Source: Massilia sp. Root133 (GTDB lineage Bacteria > Pseudomonadota > Gammaproteobacteria > Burkholderiales > Burkholderiaceae_D). From it: a stretch of 64,000 nt of DNA. Under the pieces are notes generated by a model. That model searched no databases and was not told the DNA's origin. It worked only from the letters and a program-made list of their open reading frames with translations. The stretch is taken from assembly GCF_001426525.1 (NCBI RefSeq), contig NZ_LMEW01000001.1, positions 500,978-564,977 on the forward strand, written 5' to 3'. Both the position numbers and the translations under genes were made by a program. This document shows positions 47,105-56,426 of this stretch, in pieces (positions within the stretch are counted from its first letter, which is position 1; every line of letters starts with the position of its first letter).

Positions 47105-48475
47105 TTAGCCCATCATCTGCAAGGTGGCGTCGAACAGCGCGTTCGCGACGGACATCACCTTCATATTGGCCTGGTACATGTTCTGGTATTCGACGAGATG
47201 CACGGCTTCCTCGTCCTGGTTCACGCCGCTCGTCGACTGCCAGTCCGCGACGGCCTGGTCGCGCATCGTCTGCGCGGTCTTGAGAGCCCCCTTGTTCTGC
47301 TGGCTGTCGACGGCGAGGCGGCCGACGAGCTGGGTGTCGGCGTCGCTGATGAGCACCGTGCCGATCTTCGCCATCGTGATCGTCTGGCTCTTGATGGCGA
47401 CCAGTTGTTGCAGGTTGCCGGTGTCGCCCGGCTTGCCGTCGCCGGAAAATGCGAGGTCGGACGTCTGGTAGCCGTCCGCCACCTGCAGCATGTTCGACGT
47501 GCTGCCCGGGTTGTACACGAACAGCGGCTTGCCGGCCGAGCCGTCCATCGCATACCCGGCCTTGAGCTGGGTATTGACCTTGTCGGCGATCTGCTGCGCC
47601 ATCTCGGCCACGCCCTGCTGCAGCGGCAGCAGCGTGTCCTGTTCATAGACCGACAGGCCGCCCAGCTGGCCGCCGGCCTTCGTCGTGTCGAGGTCGAACG
47701 TCGTGCCGGCGAACGTCAGGGTGAAGGTCTGCGCGGCGCCGCCGCTGACCGACAGCTTGCCGGGGACGCCGCCCAAAACCAGCGACTGGCCGGTCTTGAG
47801 CGACACGTTGCGCGTGCCGTCCGGCTGGTCGCTGACTTCCAGGCCCATCTGGCCCGCCAGGCTGTCGATGGCCTGGTCGCGCGCGTCGATCAGGGCCGAC
47901 GGATTGCTGCCGGTGGCATTCGCGTTCGCGATCTGGGCGTTCAGCGACGCGATCGACGCGATCGTCGTGTTGGCCGAGTCGACCAGCGCGCTGCGCTGCT
48001 GGCGCACCGATTGCAACTGGGCGTTGTAGACGTTGTTCATGCTGTTGAAGCGCTGGGCCAGCAGGCCGGCGGCGGTCACCACCTGCTGGCGCAGCGGGGT
48101 CGACGTCGGGTCGACGCCGGCCACCGAGTTCAATGCCGCGAAGAAGCCGTCGACGCCGCTCGACAGGCTGGCGGTGTCGTCGCCCATCACCTTTTCCAGC
48201 TGGGTCAGATAGGGCTGGGTCTGCGAATGCGCGCCCAGGTCCGACGCGCTGCGCCACATCTGCTGCGTCTTGTAGCTGTCGGAGAACCGCATCAGCTCGG
48301 TCACGCGCACACCGTTGCCGGCCTGGCTCGAACCGGCCGCCGGCGCGACCGCGCTCAGCAGGGCCGACTGGCGGGTGTAACCCTTGGTCTGCAGGTTGGC
48401 GATGTTCTGGCTGCTGGCGGACAGGGCCAGTTGCGAAGCGACTGCTCCGGACAGGGCGTTGTTCAGGATGCTCAT
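47105..48475 (-). CDS. flgK: Flagellar hook-associated protein FlgK
   Basis: A 456-residue FlgK; polar-type FlgK is usually 540-630 aa, but lateral-system FlgK is near this size. The N-terminus (LNNALSGAVASQLALSASSQNIANLQTKGYTRQSALL) has the family ANxxTxGYxRQ motif; the C-terminus (AVHLVEYQNMYQANMKVMSVANALFDATLQMMG) is intact, so it is not truncated. It links hook to FlgL. The shorter central domain is a sign of the lateral type. Confidence 0.93.
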   Translation of the reverse strand: MSILNNALSGAVASQLALSASSQNIANLQTKGYTRQSALLSAVAPAAGSSQAGNGVRVTELMRFSDSYKTQQMWRSASDLGAHSQTQPYLTQLEKVMGDDTASLSSGVDGFFAALNSVAGVDPTSTPLRQQVVTAAGLLAQRFNSMNNVYNAQLQSVRQQRSALVDSANTTIASIASLNAQIANANATGSNPSALIDARDQAIDSLAGQMGLEVSDQPDGTRNVSLKTGQSLVLGGVPGKLSVSGGAAQTFTLTFAGTTFDLDTTKAGGQLGGLSVYEQDTLLPLQQGVAEMAQQIADKVNTQLKAGYAMDGSAGKPLFVYNPGSTSNMLQVADGYQTSDLAFSGDGKPGDTGNLQQLVAIKSQTITMAKIGTVLISDADTQLVGRLAVDSQQNKGALKTAQTMRDQAVADWQSTSGVNQDEEAVHLVEYQNMYQANMKVMSVANALFDATLQMMG

Positions 48476-48520
48476 GGGGCGTAGCCTTCTTGTGCGTGAT
48501 CAGTAATGACAGGCGACCGT

Positions 48521-48862
48521 TCAGCTCGTTTTATTAAGCGGCGCGGGCAAGATCTGCCGCAAAATCGCATCGGCGACGCCGAAGGCGCGCTGTTGCGCCA
48601 TGTTACCGGCCAACATGTTGTCCACCATGTCGGTCATGTCCTGGTTGACTTTGTCCTTCGTCGGGCTGTCGTCCGGTGCGATGGCGCGCGTGCTCTCGCG
48701 CATCTGGTGCAGCATGTGCGAGATGAAGAAGCTCTCGAATTCGACGGCGGCCTTGGTCGCCTTGGCAACGTAGGCCTTGTCCAGCGCGGCGGGCGCCACC
48801 TTCTCTTCGCCCGTGGCCTGGTCCGGCTGTTCCGGACCGATTGCGTTGACGTTGTTCAGCAT
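48521..48862 (-). CDS. flgJ: FlgJ rod-binding domain alone
   Basis: A 113-residue protein corresponding to the N-terminal rod-cap half of FlgJ: AAVEFESFFISHMLHQMRESTRA (~39-61), the family signature, then a helical tail. The usual C-terminal muramidase domain is missing here; a matching 240-aa muramidase is encoded at 55704-56426. The ATG overlaps the flgI stop by 1 bp. It is needed for rod assembly. Confidence 0.88.
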   Translation of the reverse strand: MLNNVNAIGPEQPDQATGEEKVAPAALDKAYVAKATKAAVEFESFFISHMLHQMRESTRAIAPDDSPTKDKVNQDMTDMVDNMLAGNMAQQRAFGVADAILRQILPAPLNKTS

Positions 48863-50019
48863 TAGATCACCACCAGTTCGCCTTCGATCGCGCCGGCCTG
48901 GTCGAGGGCTTGCAGGATCGCCATGATGTCGTCGGGAGACGCGCCGAGGCTGTTGACCGTGTCGATAATGGTCTGCAGGCGGGCGCCGGCCGGCCAGTGG
49001 AACATCTGGCCCGAGCCCTGGTCGACGGACACCTTCGATTGCGGCGTGACCTGCGTCTGGCCTTTCGAGAACGGTCCCGGCTGGCTGACCGCCGAGCTTT
49101 CCGAGATCACGACCTTGAGCGAGCCGTGGGTCACGGCGGCCGATTTCACGCGCAGGCCGTCGGAAATCACGACGGTGCCCGTGCGCGAGTTGAACACGAC
49201 GCGCGGCACTTCCTCGCCGGCTTCCACCGCCATGTTTTCCAGCTTGGCGACGAAGGCGACGCGTTCGGTTGGATTCGTCGGCGCCACGACCTCGACGCTG
49301 GTGCCGTCGGCGGTGGTCGCGACCTGGCCGAAGCGGCGGTTGATCGCGTTCACGACATTGGTCGCGGTGTCGAAGTTCGGGTGCCGCAGGCGCAGCAGCA
49401 CGGCCGGGCGGGTGGCGAAATCGGTCGCGATCTCGCGCTCGATCATCGCGCCGTTCGGGATGCGGCCGCTGGTCGGCGTGTTGACCGTCACCGACGAGCC
49501 GCTCTTGCCGGCCGCCGACAGGCCGCCGACGACGAGGTTGCCCTGGGCCAGCGCATAGACGTCGTTGTCGGCCGCGCGCAGCTGGGTCAGCAGCAGGGTC
49601 CCGCCGCGCAGGCTTTTCGCGTCGCCCAGCGACGAGACGGTCACGTCGATCTGCTGCCCGCGGCGGTAGCCGGGCGGGAACACGGCCGAGACCATGACGG
49701 CGGCGACGTTCTTGTTCTTCGCTTCCTCGCCTTCCGGCAGCTTGACGCCGAACTGCTTGAGCATGTTGACGACCGACTGGCTCGAGTACTTCACCTGGGT
49801 GGAGTCGCCGCTGCCGTTCAGGCCGACGACGAGGCCGTAGCCCACGAGCGGGTTTTCGCGCACGCCTTCCACGCTGGCGAGGTTGCGCAGCGGCTGGGTG
49901 CGCGCGAGGATGGCCATGTCGGGACCGGCGGACGCGGTCTTCACGGCGGGGGCGGCCAGGGCCGGCAGCGCCAGCACCGCGGCCAGGACCAGGGAAGCGA
50001 AACGTAAGGTGCGGGTCAT
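48862..50019 (-). CDS. flgI: Flagellar P-ring protein FlgI
   Basis: A 385-residue periplasmic protein. Signal peptide ~1-22 (LALPALAAP). FlgI signatures: [26 protein letters not shown] near 46, [25 protein letters not shown] (here [15 protein letters not shown]), and the end [25 protein letters not shown]. It builds the P ring in peptidoglycan. Ends overlap or abut flgJ and flgH. Confidence 0.96.
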   Translation of the reverse strand: MTRTLRFASLVLAAVLALPALAAPAVKTASAGPDMAILARTQPLRNLASVEGVRENPLVGYGLVVGLNGSGDSTQVKYSSQSVVNMLKQFGVKLPEGEEAKNKNVAAVMVSAVFPPGYRRGQQIDVTVSSLGDAKSLRGGTLLLTQLRAADNDVYALAQGNLVVGGLSAAGKSGSSVTVNTPTSGRIPNGAMIEREIATDFATRPAVLLRLRHPNFDTATNVVNAINRRFGQVATTADGTSVEVVAPTNPTERVAFVAKLENMAVEAGEEVPRVVFNSRTGTVVISDGLRVKSAAVTHGSLKVVISESSAVSQPGPFSKGQTQVTPQSKVSVDQGSGQMFHWPAGARLQTIIDTVNSLGASPDDIMAILQALDQAGAIEGELVVI

Positions 50020-50026
50020 GACGTCC

Positions 50027-50695
50027 TCAGAAGGGCATGAACGGACCGGTGAAGAACCGGGTCAGCCAGCCGGGGGTATTGGCGTCGGCCAGGGAGCCCT
50101 GGCCGGAATAGGCGATGCGGGCATTGGCCACGCGCAGCGACGACACCTGGTTCTCGTTGTCGATGTCGGCGGCGCGCAGGTAACCCTTGATGCGCACGTA
50201 TTCCTCGCCCTGGTTCAGCTGCAGGCGCTTTTCGCCGGCCACGCGCAGCAGGCCGTTCGGCAGCACTTCCTGCACGAGCACGGTGATCGCGCCGGTCAGC
50301 GCGTTCTGCTGGGTGCTGGTGGCGTCGCCGTTGAAGCTGCGGTCGCCGGCGATCTCGAGGCCGGTGCGGCCGAAGGTCTTGCCGAGTGCGCTGATCGGCG
50401 TCACGGAGGCGGAGGAACCCTTGCTGAAGCTGGTCCCGGCCTTCTTGCTGGCCTGGGTCGTTTCCTGCAGCAGGACGGTGACGACGTCGCCCACGCGGAA
50501 CGCGCGCGCGTCCGAGGTCAGCGAGACGGTATCGGCGCTGAACACGCCGCCCCCGACGCCGGCGCGCGCCGCCTGCGCTTTCGGCAGGGCGAGGGCGTCG
50601 TCCACGGGGGCCGGGTTGTTCAGGGGGACGCGCGAGGCGCATCCGGTCAGCACGAGGCTGGCCGCCATCCCGGCGGCGAGGGCGAAGCGTTTCAT
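50027..50695 (-). CDS. flgH: Flagellar L-ring lipoprotein FlgH
   Basis: A 222-residue lipoprotein with lipobox LVLTGC (Cys19). Motifs: [25 protein letters not shown] and [33 protein letters not shown], characteristic of FlgH. It forms the L ring in the outer membrane. It starts 2 bp after the flgG stop. Confidence 0.96.
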   Translation of the reverse strand: MKRFALAAGMAASLVLTGCASRVPLNNPAPVDDALALPKAQAARAGVGGGVFSADTVSLTSDARAFRVGDVVTVLLQETTQASKKAGTSFSKGSSASVTPISALGKTFGRTGLEIAGDRSFNGDATSTQQNALTGAITVLVQEVLPNGLLRVAGEKRLQLNQGEEYVRIKGYLRAADIDNENQVSSLRVANARIAYSGQGSLADANTPGWLTRFFTGPFMPF

Positions 50696-50697
50696 GG

Positions 50698-51483
50698 TCA
50701 GCGGGACGCCTGGGACAGGTATTGCAGCATGTTGTCGGCGGCCGACAACACCTTGGTGTTCATTTCATAGGTGCGCTGGGCGGCGATCATGTCGACCATC
50801 TCTTCGACGACCTGCACGTTCGACCCTTCCAGTGCGCCCTGCTTGATCTTGCCGAAGGCGCCGTCGCCGGCGCGGCCTTCGTTCGGCGTGCCGCTGGCGG
50901 TCGTTTCCTGGAACAGGTTGTCGCCCAGGGCCAGCAGGCCGGCCGGGTTGACGAAGGTCGTCAGCGTGAGCTGGCCCAGTTCCGTCGGGGCGATGTTGCC
51001 CGGAACGGTCGCGCTGACCATGCCGTTCTCGCCGATCGTGATCGCGGTCGCGTTGTTCGGGACCGTGATCTGCGGCACCAGGGGCAGGCCCTGGGCGTTG
51101 ACCAGCACGCCGTTCGAATCGACCTGCAGCTGGCCGGCGCGGGTGAACGCCGGCTGGCCGTCCGGGCGGCGCACCTGCAGGAAGCCGTTGCCGTTGATGG
51201 CCACGTCGAGCGGCTGGCTCGTCGTCTGGATGCTGCCGTTGGTGAACACCTTCTGCGTGCCGACGATGTTCACGCCGTTGCCGAGCTGGACGCCGTTGCT
51301 GACCGTGTTGTCGGCCGTCTGGGCGCCCGGCTGCTTGTCGACCTGGTAGAACAGGTCTTCGAACACGACGCGGTCGCGCTTGAAGCCGACCGTGTTCACG
51401 TTGGCCAGGTTGTTGGCGATGGCTTGCAGTTTCGCATCCTGCGCCTGCACACCGGTCTTGCTGATCCACATTGCTGGATTCAT
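50698..51483 (-). CDS. flgG: Flagellar distal rod protein FlgG
   Basis: A 261-residue rod protein: MWISKTGVQAQDAKLQAIANNLANVNTVGFKRDRVVFEDLFYQ at the start with the rod/hook ANNLANxxTxGFK motif, and EEMVDMIAAQRTYEMNTKVLSAADNMLQYLSQ at the end. Full family length. RBS is AGAGAG-like. Confidence 0.96.
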   Translation of the reverse strand: MNPAMWISKTGVQAQDAKLQAIANNLANVNTVGFKRDRVVFEDLFYQVDKQPGAQTADNTVSNGVQLGNGVNIVGTQKVFTNGSIQTTSQPLDVAINGNGFLQVRRPDGQPAFTRAGQLQVDSNGVLVNAQGLPLVPQITVPNNATAITIGENGMVSATVPGNIAPTELGQLTLTTFVNPAGLLALGDNLFQETTASGTPNEGRAGDGAFGKIKQGALEGSNVQVVEEMVDMIAAQRTYEMNTKVLSAADNMLQYLSQASR

Positions 51484-51520
51484 GGTTTCTCTCTCTTCTG
51501 ATTCGGTTGGGGACGCGCGT

Positions 51521-52246
51521 TCAGCCTGCGATCAATTTGTTGCCGACTTCGTTCATGCCGTCGCTGGCCTTGAACAGGCGCATCTGCACCTCGAAGCTGC
51601 GGTTCAGGCTCATGGTGGCGACCATTTCCTCGACGGCCGAGACATTGCTGCCTTCGAGCGCGCCCGGGCGGACCTTGACGTCCGGATCGGCCGGCAGCTG
51701 GGCGCCGTCGCGCGTCACGATCAGGCCCGCCTCGTTCTTCGTCAATTCGGCGCCGGTGGCGTTCACGAGGCGCAGCTTGTCGACGACCTGCATCTGCGTG
51801 GCGCCTTCGGTCAGCACGGAAATCGTGCCGTCCTTGCCGATTTCGACCGCGGTGTGCGGGGGCAGCACGATGGGGCCGCCTTCGCCCATCAGCGCATGGC
51901 CGTGGACCGACAGCGCGCCGTCGGGACCGATGTCGATCTCGCCGGAGCGGGTATAGGCTTCGCTGTCGCCATACTGCACGGCGAGATAGCCCTGGCCGCC
52001 GATCGCGACGTCGAGCGGACGGCCCGTTTCGCGGACCGTGCCGGCACGGGTCGAGACCATGTCGGCCTGCATCGACGACATATGCCGGTCGTCGTAGCCG
52101 AAACCGCCCAGCTGCTGGTTGGTCGCCACTTCCATGCTGGCCCGGAAGCCCGCGGTGTCCAGGTTCGCCAGGTTGTTGGCGTGGACCTGTTGGGCGCGCA
52201 TCAGGCGCTCGGCGCCGGAAACGGCGGTGAAGATCAGTTTATCCAT
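51521..52246 (-). CDS. flgF: Flagellar proximal rod protein FlgF
   Basis: A 241-residue protein starting MDKLIFTAVSGAERLMRAQQVHANNLANLDTAGFR, diagnostic for FlgF, and ending VSAVEEMVATMSLNRSFEVQMRLFKASDGMNEVGNKLI. It forms part of the proximal rod. 12 bp after flgE. Confidence 0.95.
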   Translation of the reverse strand: MDKLIFTAVSGAERLMRAQQVHANNLANLDTAGFRASMEVATNQQLGGFGYDDRHMSSMQADMVSTRAGTVRETGRPLDVAIGGQGYLAVQYGDSEAYTRSGEIDIGPDGALSVHGHALMGEGGPIVLPPHTAVEIGKDGTISVLTEGATQMQVVDKLRLVNATGAELTKNEAGLIVTRDGAQLPADPDVKVRPGALEGSNVSAVEEMVATMSLNRSFEVQMRLFKASDGMNEVGNKLIAG

Positions 52247-52258
52247 GGGGCGTCAGTC

Positions 52259-53443
52259 TTACAGGGCCTGCATCAGGGCCTGCATCATCTGGTTCTCGGT
52301 GGTCAGGACCTTCGAGTTGGCCTGGTAGTTGCGCTGCGACGTCATCAGGCCGACGAGTTCCGACGTGATGTCGACGTTCGAGCCTTCCAGTGCGCCGGTC
52401 GCCAGTTTGCCGGCCAGGCCCACGCCCGGGGAGCTGTACAGGGCGGCGCCAGAATCGGCGTTGGCCACCCAGCTGGTATCGCTGATGGACGACAGCGCGC
52501 CTTCGTTGGCGAAGGTGGCGACGGCGACGGTGCCGACCACCTGCGACTGGTCGTTGCTGTACTTGGCCACGAGCGAGCCGTCGGCCGCCATTTCCACGCC
52601 CACGAACGTACCCGACGCATAGCCGTTGCTGCGGTTGGTGGTGGTGGTGGCTTCGCCGGCGAAACGGGTCGTGCCCGTGTAGTCGATGGTGACGTTGCCG
52701 GCCGCGGCGCCGCCCGCAGCCGTGATGGCGACCGAGTTGCCGGTCGTGGTCTTCAGCGCGCCGGTGGCGTCGAACGTCAGCACGGCGGGCGTCGTGCCCG
52801 GCGTGGCGCCGTCCAGCGAATAGAACGCGTTGACGGTGTTGGCGTCCTTCTTGACGAAGTATTGCGACAGGGTGTGCTGCGTGCCCAGCGAGTCGTACAC
52901 GATCGACTGCTTGACCATGTTGTACGAGGTGTTCTTGGTCGGGTCGAACGGGGTGACGGTCGGTACGGTCCAGTCGGCCGACAGGTTGCCGGTGTAGGCG
53001 ATGCCGGTCGTCGCGACGGCCGGGATCTGGCCGGTCGGGATCTGCACGTCGCCCATCGCGCCCAGCGTGCCGTTCTTGGACGGACCGTAGCCCTGCACCT
53101 TGTTGCCGTTGCTGTCGATCAGCATGCCGGTCGAGTCGGTCGAGAAGATGCCCACGCGCGAATACTGCGTCGTGCCCTGGGCGTTGACGCTGACGAAGAA
53201 GCCGCGGCCGTCGATGGCGGCGTCGAGGCCGCGGCCGGTGGTCTGGGTGCTGCCGTTCGTGCTGATGTTCTGCGTGACCGAACCGATTTCCACGCCGTTG
53301 GGGCGGCTGCCGGCCATGACGGACGCGAAGTTGGCGCGGCTGCCCTTGAAGCCGTAGGTGGCCGCGTTGGCGATGTTGTTCGAAACGGTGTTCAGTTGCT
53401 CGTTGATGGCCTGGATGCCGGACAGTGCGATGTCGAAGCTCAT
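52259..53443 (-). CDS. flgE: Flagellar hook protein FlgE
   Basis: A 394-residue hook subunit. Start MSFDIALSGIQAINEQLNTVSNNIANAATYGFKGSRANF, central hook domains D1-D2, and end DITSELVGLMTSQRNYQANSKVLTTENQMMQALMQAL. No Cys. Length is close to E. coli FlgE (402 aa). 41 bp after flgD. Confidence 0.96.
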   Translation of the reverse strand: MSFDIALSGIQAINEQLNTVSNNIANAATYGFKGSRANFASVMAGSRPNGVEIGSVTQNISTNGSTQTTGRGLDAAIDGRGFFVSVNAQGTTQYSRVGIFSTDSTGMLIDSNGNKVQGYGPSKNGTLGAMGDVQIPTGQIPAVATTGIAYTGNLSADWTVPTVTPFDPTKNTSYNMVKQSIVYDSLGTQHTLSQYFVKKDANTVNAFYSLDGATPGTTPAVLTFDATGALKTTTGNSVAITAAGGAAAGNVTIDYTGTTRFAGEATTTTNRSNGYASGTFVGVEMAADGSLVAKYSNDQSQVVGTVAVATFANEGALSSISDTSWVANADSGAALYSSPGVGLAGKLATGALEGSNVDITSELVGLMTSQRNYQANSKVLTTENQMMQALMQAL

Positions 53444-53484
53444 GTCGATTCCTTAAATGCGTTGCGGTAGAGGGTGGGCGCCGT

Positions 53485-54150
53485 TCAGGAGCCCGTCTTG
53501 CCGTTGAAACCCGTGACGGCCGAGGGATCCACCTCGCCGATGTTGGCCACCTGGAGCACGACGCTGGCGCCGTTCACGCGCACGCTGTTCAGGCGCGCCG
53601 CCACTTCGATCGTCGGGGCGCTGCCGTCCGATGGCTTGGCCTGGATCTTGTACGTGCCGGGCGCCAGGCCAAGGGCGTCCGGATCGATCGTGAACGACTG
53701 GGCGCCGGAACCCGGGCCCAGGTCGATCGCATGCTGCTGGCCGTCGCCACCGGTCAGGACCAGGCTCGTGCCGGCCGAGAGACCGTTCAGTTGTACGGTG
53801 CCGTTCACCTTGCTGCCGTCGAGCCTGACGGTGTCCGTCGCGACCGTGACTTCGGAACCCACCTGGCCGCCCATCGCGAGCGTCTGCAGGCTTTGCAGGA
53901 CGGATGCGCTGGCGGTCGTCGTCTGCGACAGGTTCTGCAATGCCTCGGTCTGCGACAGCTGTGACAGCTGGTTGACGTACTGGGTGGGATCCTGTGGCGA
54001 CAGCGGGTCCTGGTTCTGGATCTGCGCCACCAGCAGCTTGGTGAACATGTCCTTGTTGGCGTCGGTCGGCGCCTGCGTTGCGATCTTGTTGCTGCCCGTA
54101 TTCGACGTGCTGCCGAACTGGGTGTTGGTGGCGTGATTGGTGGTCACCAT
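53485..54150 (-). CDS. flgD: Flagellar hook-capping protein FlgD
   Basis: A 221-residue hook scaffold. The N-terminal motif DMFTKLLVAQIQNQDPLSPQDPTQYVNQLSQLSQTE (~33-68) is the FlgD signature; the C-terminal half has the FlgD Ig/tudor-like domains. It caps the growing hook and is discarded afterwards. It starts 2 bp before flgC ends on the same strand. Confidence 0.95.
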   Translation of the reverse strand: MVTTNHATNTQFGSTSNTGSNKIATQAPTDANKDMFTKLLVAQIQNQDPLSPQDPTQYVNQLSQLSQTEALQNLSQTTTASASVLQSLQTLAMGGQVGSEVTVATDTVRLDGSKVNGTVQLNGLSAGTSLVLTGGDGQQHAIDLGPGSGAQSFTIDPDALGLAPGTYKIQAKPSDGSAPTIEVAARLNSVRVNGASVVLQVANIGEVDPSAVTGFNGKTGS

Positions 54151-54152
54151 GT

Positions 54153-54557
54153 TCAGGATTCTCCCAGCTTGAGCAGCGACTGCTGCATGGATTTGATGCG
54201 TCCGAGGACTTCGACGTTGGTTTCGAAGGCGCGGCTGGCGGACATCATGTCGGCCATCTCGGACACTTCGTTGACATTCGTGTAATAGACCATGCCGTCG
54301 GCATCGGCCTTCGGGTTGCCCGGCTCGTGCACGCGGCGCAGCGGCTCGGCGCTCTCGACCACGTCGAGCACCTGCACGCCCGCGCTGGCGTCGTTGCCCA
54401 TGACGGCCGCGAAGACCGGCTTGCGGGCGCGGTACGCTTCCGCTTCGGAGCCGGCCGCGACGTCGGCGTTGGCCAGGTTGCTGGCAATCGTGTTCAGGCG
54501 CACCGACTGCGCCGCCATCGCCGAACCGGCGATCTGGGAAATGTCCTTGAAGCCCAT
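54153..54557 (-). CDS. flgC: Flagellar proximal rod protein FlgC
   Basis: A 134-residue rod protein: GSAMAAQSVRLNTIASNLANADVAAGSEAEAYRARKPVF at the start and EVSEMADMMSASRAFETNVEVLGRIKSMQQSLLKLG at the end, full length for FlgC. Located 10 bp after flgB. Confidence 0.95.
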   Translation of the reverse strand: MGFKDISQIAGSAMAAQSVRLNTIASNLANADVAAGSEAEAYRARKPVFAAVMGNDASAGVQVLDVVESAEPLRRVHEPGNPKADADGMVYYTNVNEVSEMADMMSASRAFETNVEVLGRIKSMQQSLLKLGES

Positions 54558-54567
54558 TGTTGACCTG

Positions 54568-54927
54568 TTATTGACCGTTGATGGCTTTTGCCAGACCGCG
54601 CAACTGCATGTTGATGAAGGTGAGGCTGGTATTGAAATCGGAAGAGTTCTGGCCGAACGCGGCCTGCTCGACGCCGATCTCGACGGTGTTGCCGTCGGCG
54701 CTCGGGTGGTAGGGCACGCGGTACAGGGGCTGGTCGTCGCTCAGGCTGAGCTCGCCGTTCTCGGTGTCGATACGATCCTGCAACATGGCGCCAAAGTCGA
54801 TGTCACGGGCGGTGTAGCCGGGCGTGCTCTCGTTGGCAATGTTCGCCGCCAGCACCTTGGTGCGCTCGGCGCGCAGTTCCAGCGCGTCGGCATGCACACC
54901 CAGTGCATCTTTGAAATTAATCGTCAT
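54568..54927 (-). CDS. flgB: Flagellar proximal rod protein FlgB
   Basis: A 119-residue rod protein starting MTINFKDALGVHADALELRAERTKVLAANIANESTPGYTARDIDF, with the FlgB NIAN-x-x-TPGY motif. AGGAG lies 9 nt upstream. It is the first gene of the flgB-L operon, divergent from flgA with only 73 bp between start codons, so that short region should hold both promoters. Confidence 0.95.
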   Translation of the reverse strand: MTINFKDALGVHADALELRAERTKVLAANIANESTPGYTARDIDFGAMLQDRIDTENGELSLSDDQPLYRVPYHPSADGNTVEIGVEQAAFGQNSSDFNTSLTFINMQLRGLAKAINGQ

Positions 54928-55000
54928 GTCGGGAACTCCTGTCGGTTGAACTTCAGATGATTGGTTAGAATCAGATTTTTTCCGCAGCCACTATTCTCTA
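54928..55000. promoter_or_regulatory. Divergent flgA/flgB promoter region
   Basis: 73 bp between the two start codons. It is AT-richer than its surroundings (TTGAACTTCAGATGATTGG...). I do not see a clear sigma-54 (GG-N10-GC) or sigma-28 site. The flgB side has AGGAG; the flgA side has no evident RBS. Confidence 0.5.
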
Positions 55001-55714
55001 ATGATTGCTTTCTGTAAGGCAACCCTTGCCGCTTTATCACTGATGCTGTTTTCTGCGTTCGCGCAAGCGGCGACGCCGTCGATTCCCATGCAAATCGAGC
55101 AATCGGCCCGTGCCGAACTGGAAAGACAGATGGCCGCGTCCGGCCTGACCGAACCGCAATTCGAGATTGCCGTCGTGACCGCGCGGCCGGCGCCGCCGTG
55201 CAGCCAGCAAGTGGCCGTGGAACCGCTCGATACCCGCTTTCCCCAGAGGATGCGCTTCGTGGCGCGCTGTCCGGACACGCCCGGATGGCGGTACGAGTAC
55301 GTCGTCCGCGCGCGCGTGACGGCCATGGTCGCGATCGCGGCGGCGCCGGTGGCGGCCAACGAAGCGTTGACGGACACACAAGTTACGATCGAGCGGCGTG
55401 ATATTTCCAACATTGCCGATCCGATCAGTAATCCAGCCGACGCGGTCGGACAAATGTCTCGTCGCATGTTGCGTCCAGGAGACATTTTGCGCAGCGGCCA
55501 GCTCAGCAGCCCCGTCCTGGTGAAGCGCGGCGATGCCGTCATGATGATCGCGCGGCGCGAAGGTATCGAAGTCAGCATGGCCGGAGAAGCACTGGATGCG
55601 GGCGGAAAGGGTGCCGTCGTGCGCGTGCGCAACGCCGGCAGCGGGCAGGTCGTGCGCATGCGCGTCGCCGGACCCGGCACGGTTGAGCCGATCGACATGG
55701 CGATCAGCCGCTGA
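55001..55714 (+). CDS. flgA: Flagellar P-ring assembly chaperone FlgA
   Basis: A 237-residue periplasmic protein. Signal peptide ~1-23 (FSAFAQA-A). The C-terminal SAF/ChapFlgA domain begins near 120 (NEALTDTQVTIERRDIS) with PGDILRSGQLSSPVLVKRGDAV and ends VEPIDMAIS. It assists FlgI polymerisation. It is the only plus-strand gene in the flagellar locus, divergent from flgB and overlapping the 3' end of the muramidase gene by 11 bp. Confidence 0.93.
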   Translation: MIAFCKATLAALSLMLFSAFAQAATPSIPMQIEQSARAELERQMAASGLTEPQFEIAVVTARPAPPCSQQVAVEPLDTRFPQRMRFVARCPDTPGWRYEYVVRARVTAMVAIAAAPVAANEALTDTQVTIERRDISNIADPISNPADAVGQMSRRMLRPGDILRSGQLSSPVLVKRGDAVMMIARREGIEVSMAGEALDAGGKGAVVRVRNAGSGQVVRMRVAGPGTVEPIDMAISR

Positions 55715-56426
55715 TGTTCTGCAATTTGCCGGCCAGGCGCGACAGCTTGGCCGCATAGGCGGGATCGGTGGCATAGCCGCCCTTGGCAAGGCCGGCGGCA
55801 AAGGCCCGGGCGTCGGTGCCGGCGCCGAGTGCGCCGTGGAAGCGCGGGTTGTCGATCAGCATCTGCGCATAATCGCGGAAGGCGCTGGCCTGGTCCGGGT
55901 AGGCGCGGAACTTCGCGCTCGTCTTGATGGCGGCCCCGCCGACGTATTCGGTCGTGGCGGACTGCGCGACATCGCCTTTCCAGCTGGCGCCGGCCTTGAT
56001 GCCGAACAGGTTATAGGATGAACTGCCGTCCGTATTGCGCAGCGGACGCTGGCCCCAGCCGGATTCCAGTGCGGCGTGCGCGGAGACGAGCTCCGGCGCC
56101 ACGCCCAGCTTGTCGGCCGCTTCTTTCGCCCACGGCGCGATGCTTTCCAGGAAAGCCTGCTGGTCGGGCGACGCGTCGGTATCGCCGCCCATCAGTGCCG
56201 CCGTTGCGCCCTGGCTGCGTGCGGCCCACATGCGGCCCTCCGCGCTGAGCTGTGCGCTCGGCGCGAAATCGCCGCCGCCGTTCTGGATGAAGTCGGTGAC
56301 TTCGCCCTGCACCTCGTTGAAGATGCCGCCGAACTTCCCGCCGCCGTTGCCGATCGGCGCGGTCGGCGCGGTGGCCGCGGTCGGGGTCAACGAGGGGATG
56401 GACGTCGTGAATTCAGCGTGGCGCAT
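55704..56426 (-). CDS. Flagellar muramidase (glucosaminidase family), detached FlgJ C-terminal domain
   Basis: A 240-residue protein without a signal peptide, consistent with flagellar type III export like FlgJ. The N-terminal ~85 residues are Gly/Ala-rich and unique. Residues ~88-235 are the FlgJ-type glucosaminidase domain: APELVSAHAALESGWGQRPLRN with the catalytic Glu, YNLFGIKAGASWKG, and the end YATDPAYAAKLSRLAGKL. It should cut peptidoglycan for rod passage, completing the short FlgJ at 48521-48862. Start overlaps flgN by 14 bp. Confidence 0.88.
   Translation of the reverse strand: MRHAEFTTSIPSLTPTAATAPTAPIGNGGGKFGGIFNEVQGEVTDFIQNGGGDFAPSAQLSAEGRMWAARSQGATAALMGGDTDASPDQQAFLESIAPWAKEAADKLGVAPELVSAHAALESGWGQRPLRNTDGSSSYNLFGIKAGASWKGDVAQSATTEYVGGAAIKTSAKFRAYPDQASAFRDYAQMLIDNPRFHGALGAGTDARAFAAGLAKGGYATDPAYAAKLSRLAGKLQNISG

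Noticed and set aside
47105..48475. Truncated FlgK
   Set aside because: Both N- and C-terminal signatures are intact; the short length fits lateral-type FlgK.
54928..55000. Sigma-54 promoter for flgB
   Set aside because: A TGGC is present on the minus strand but no GC element occurs at the required distance.
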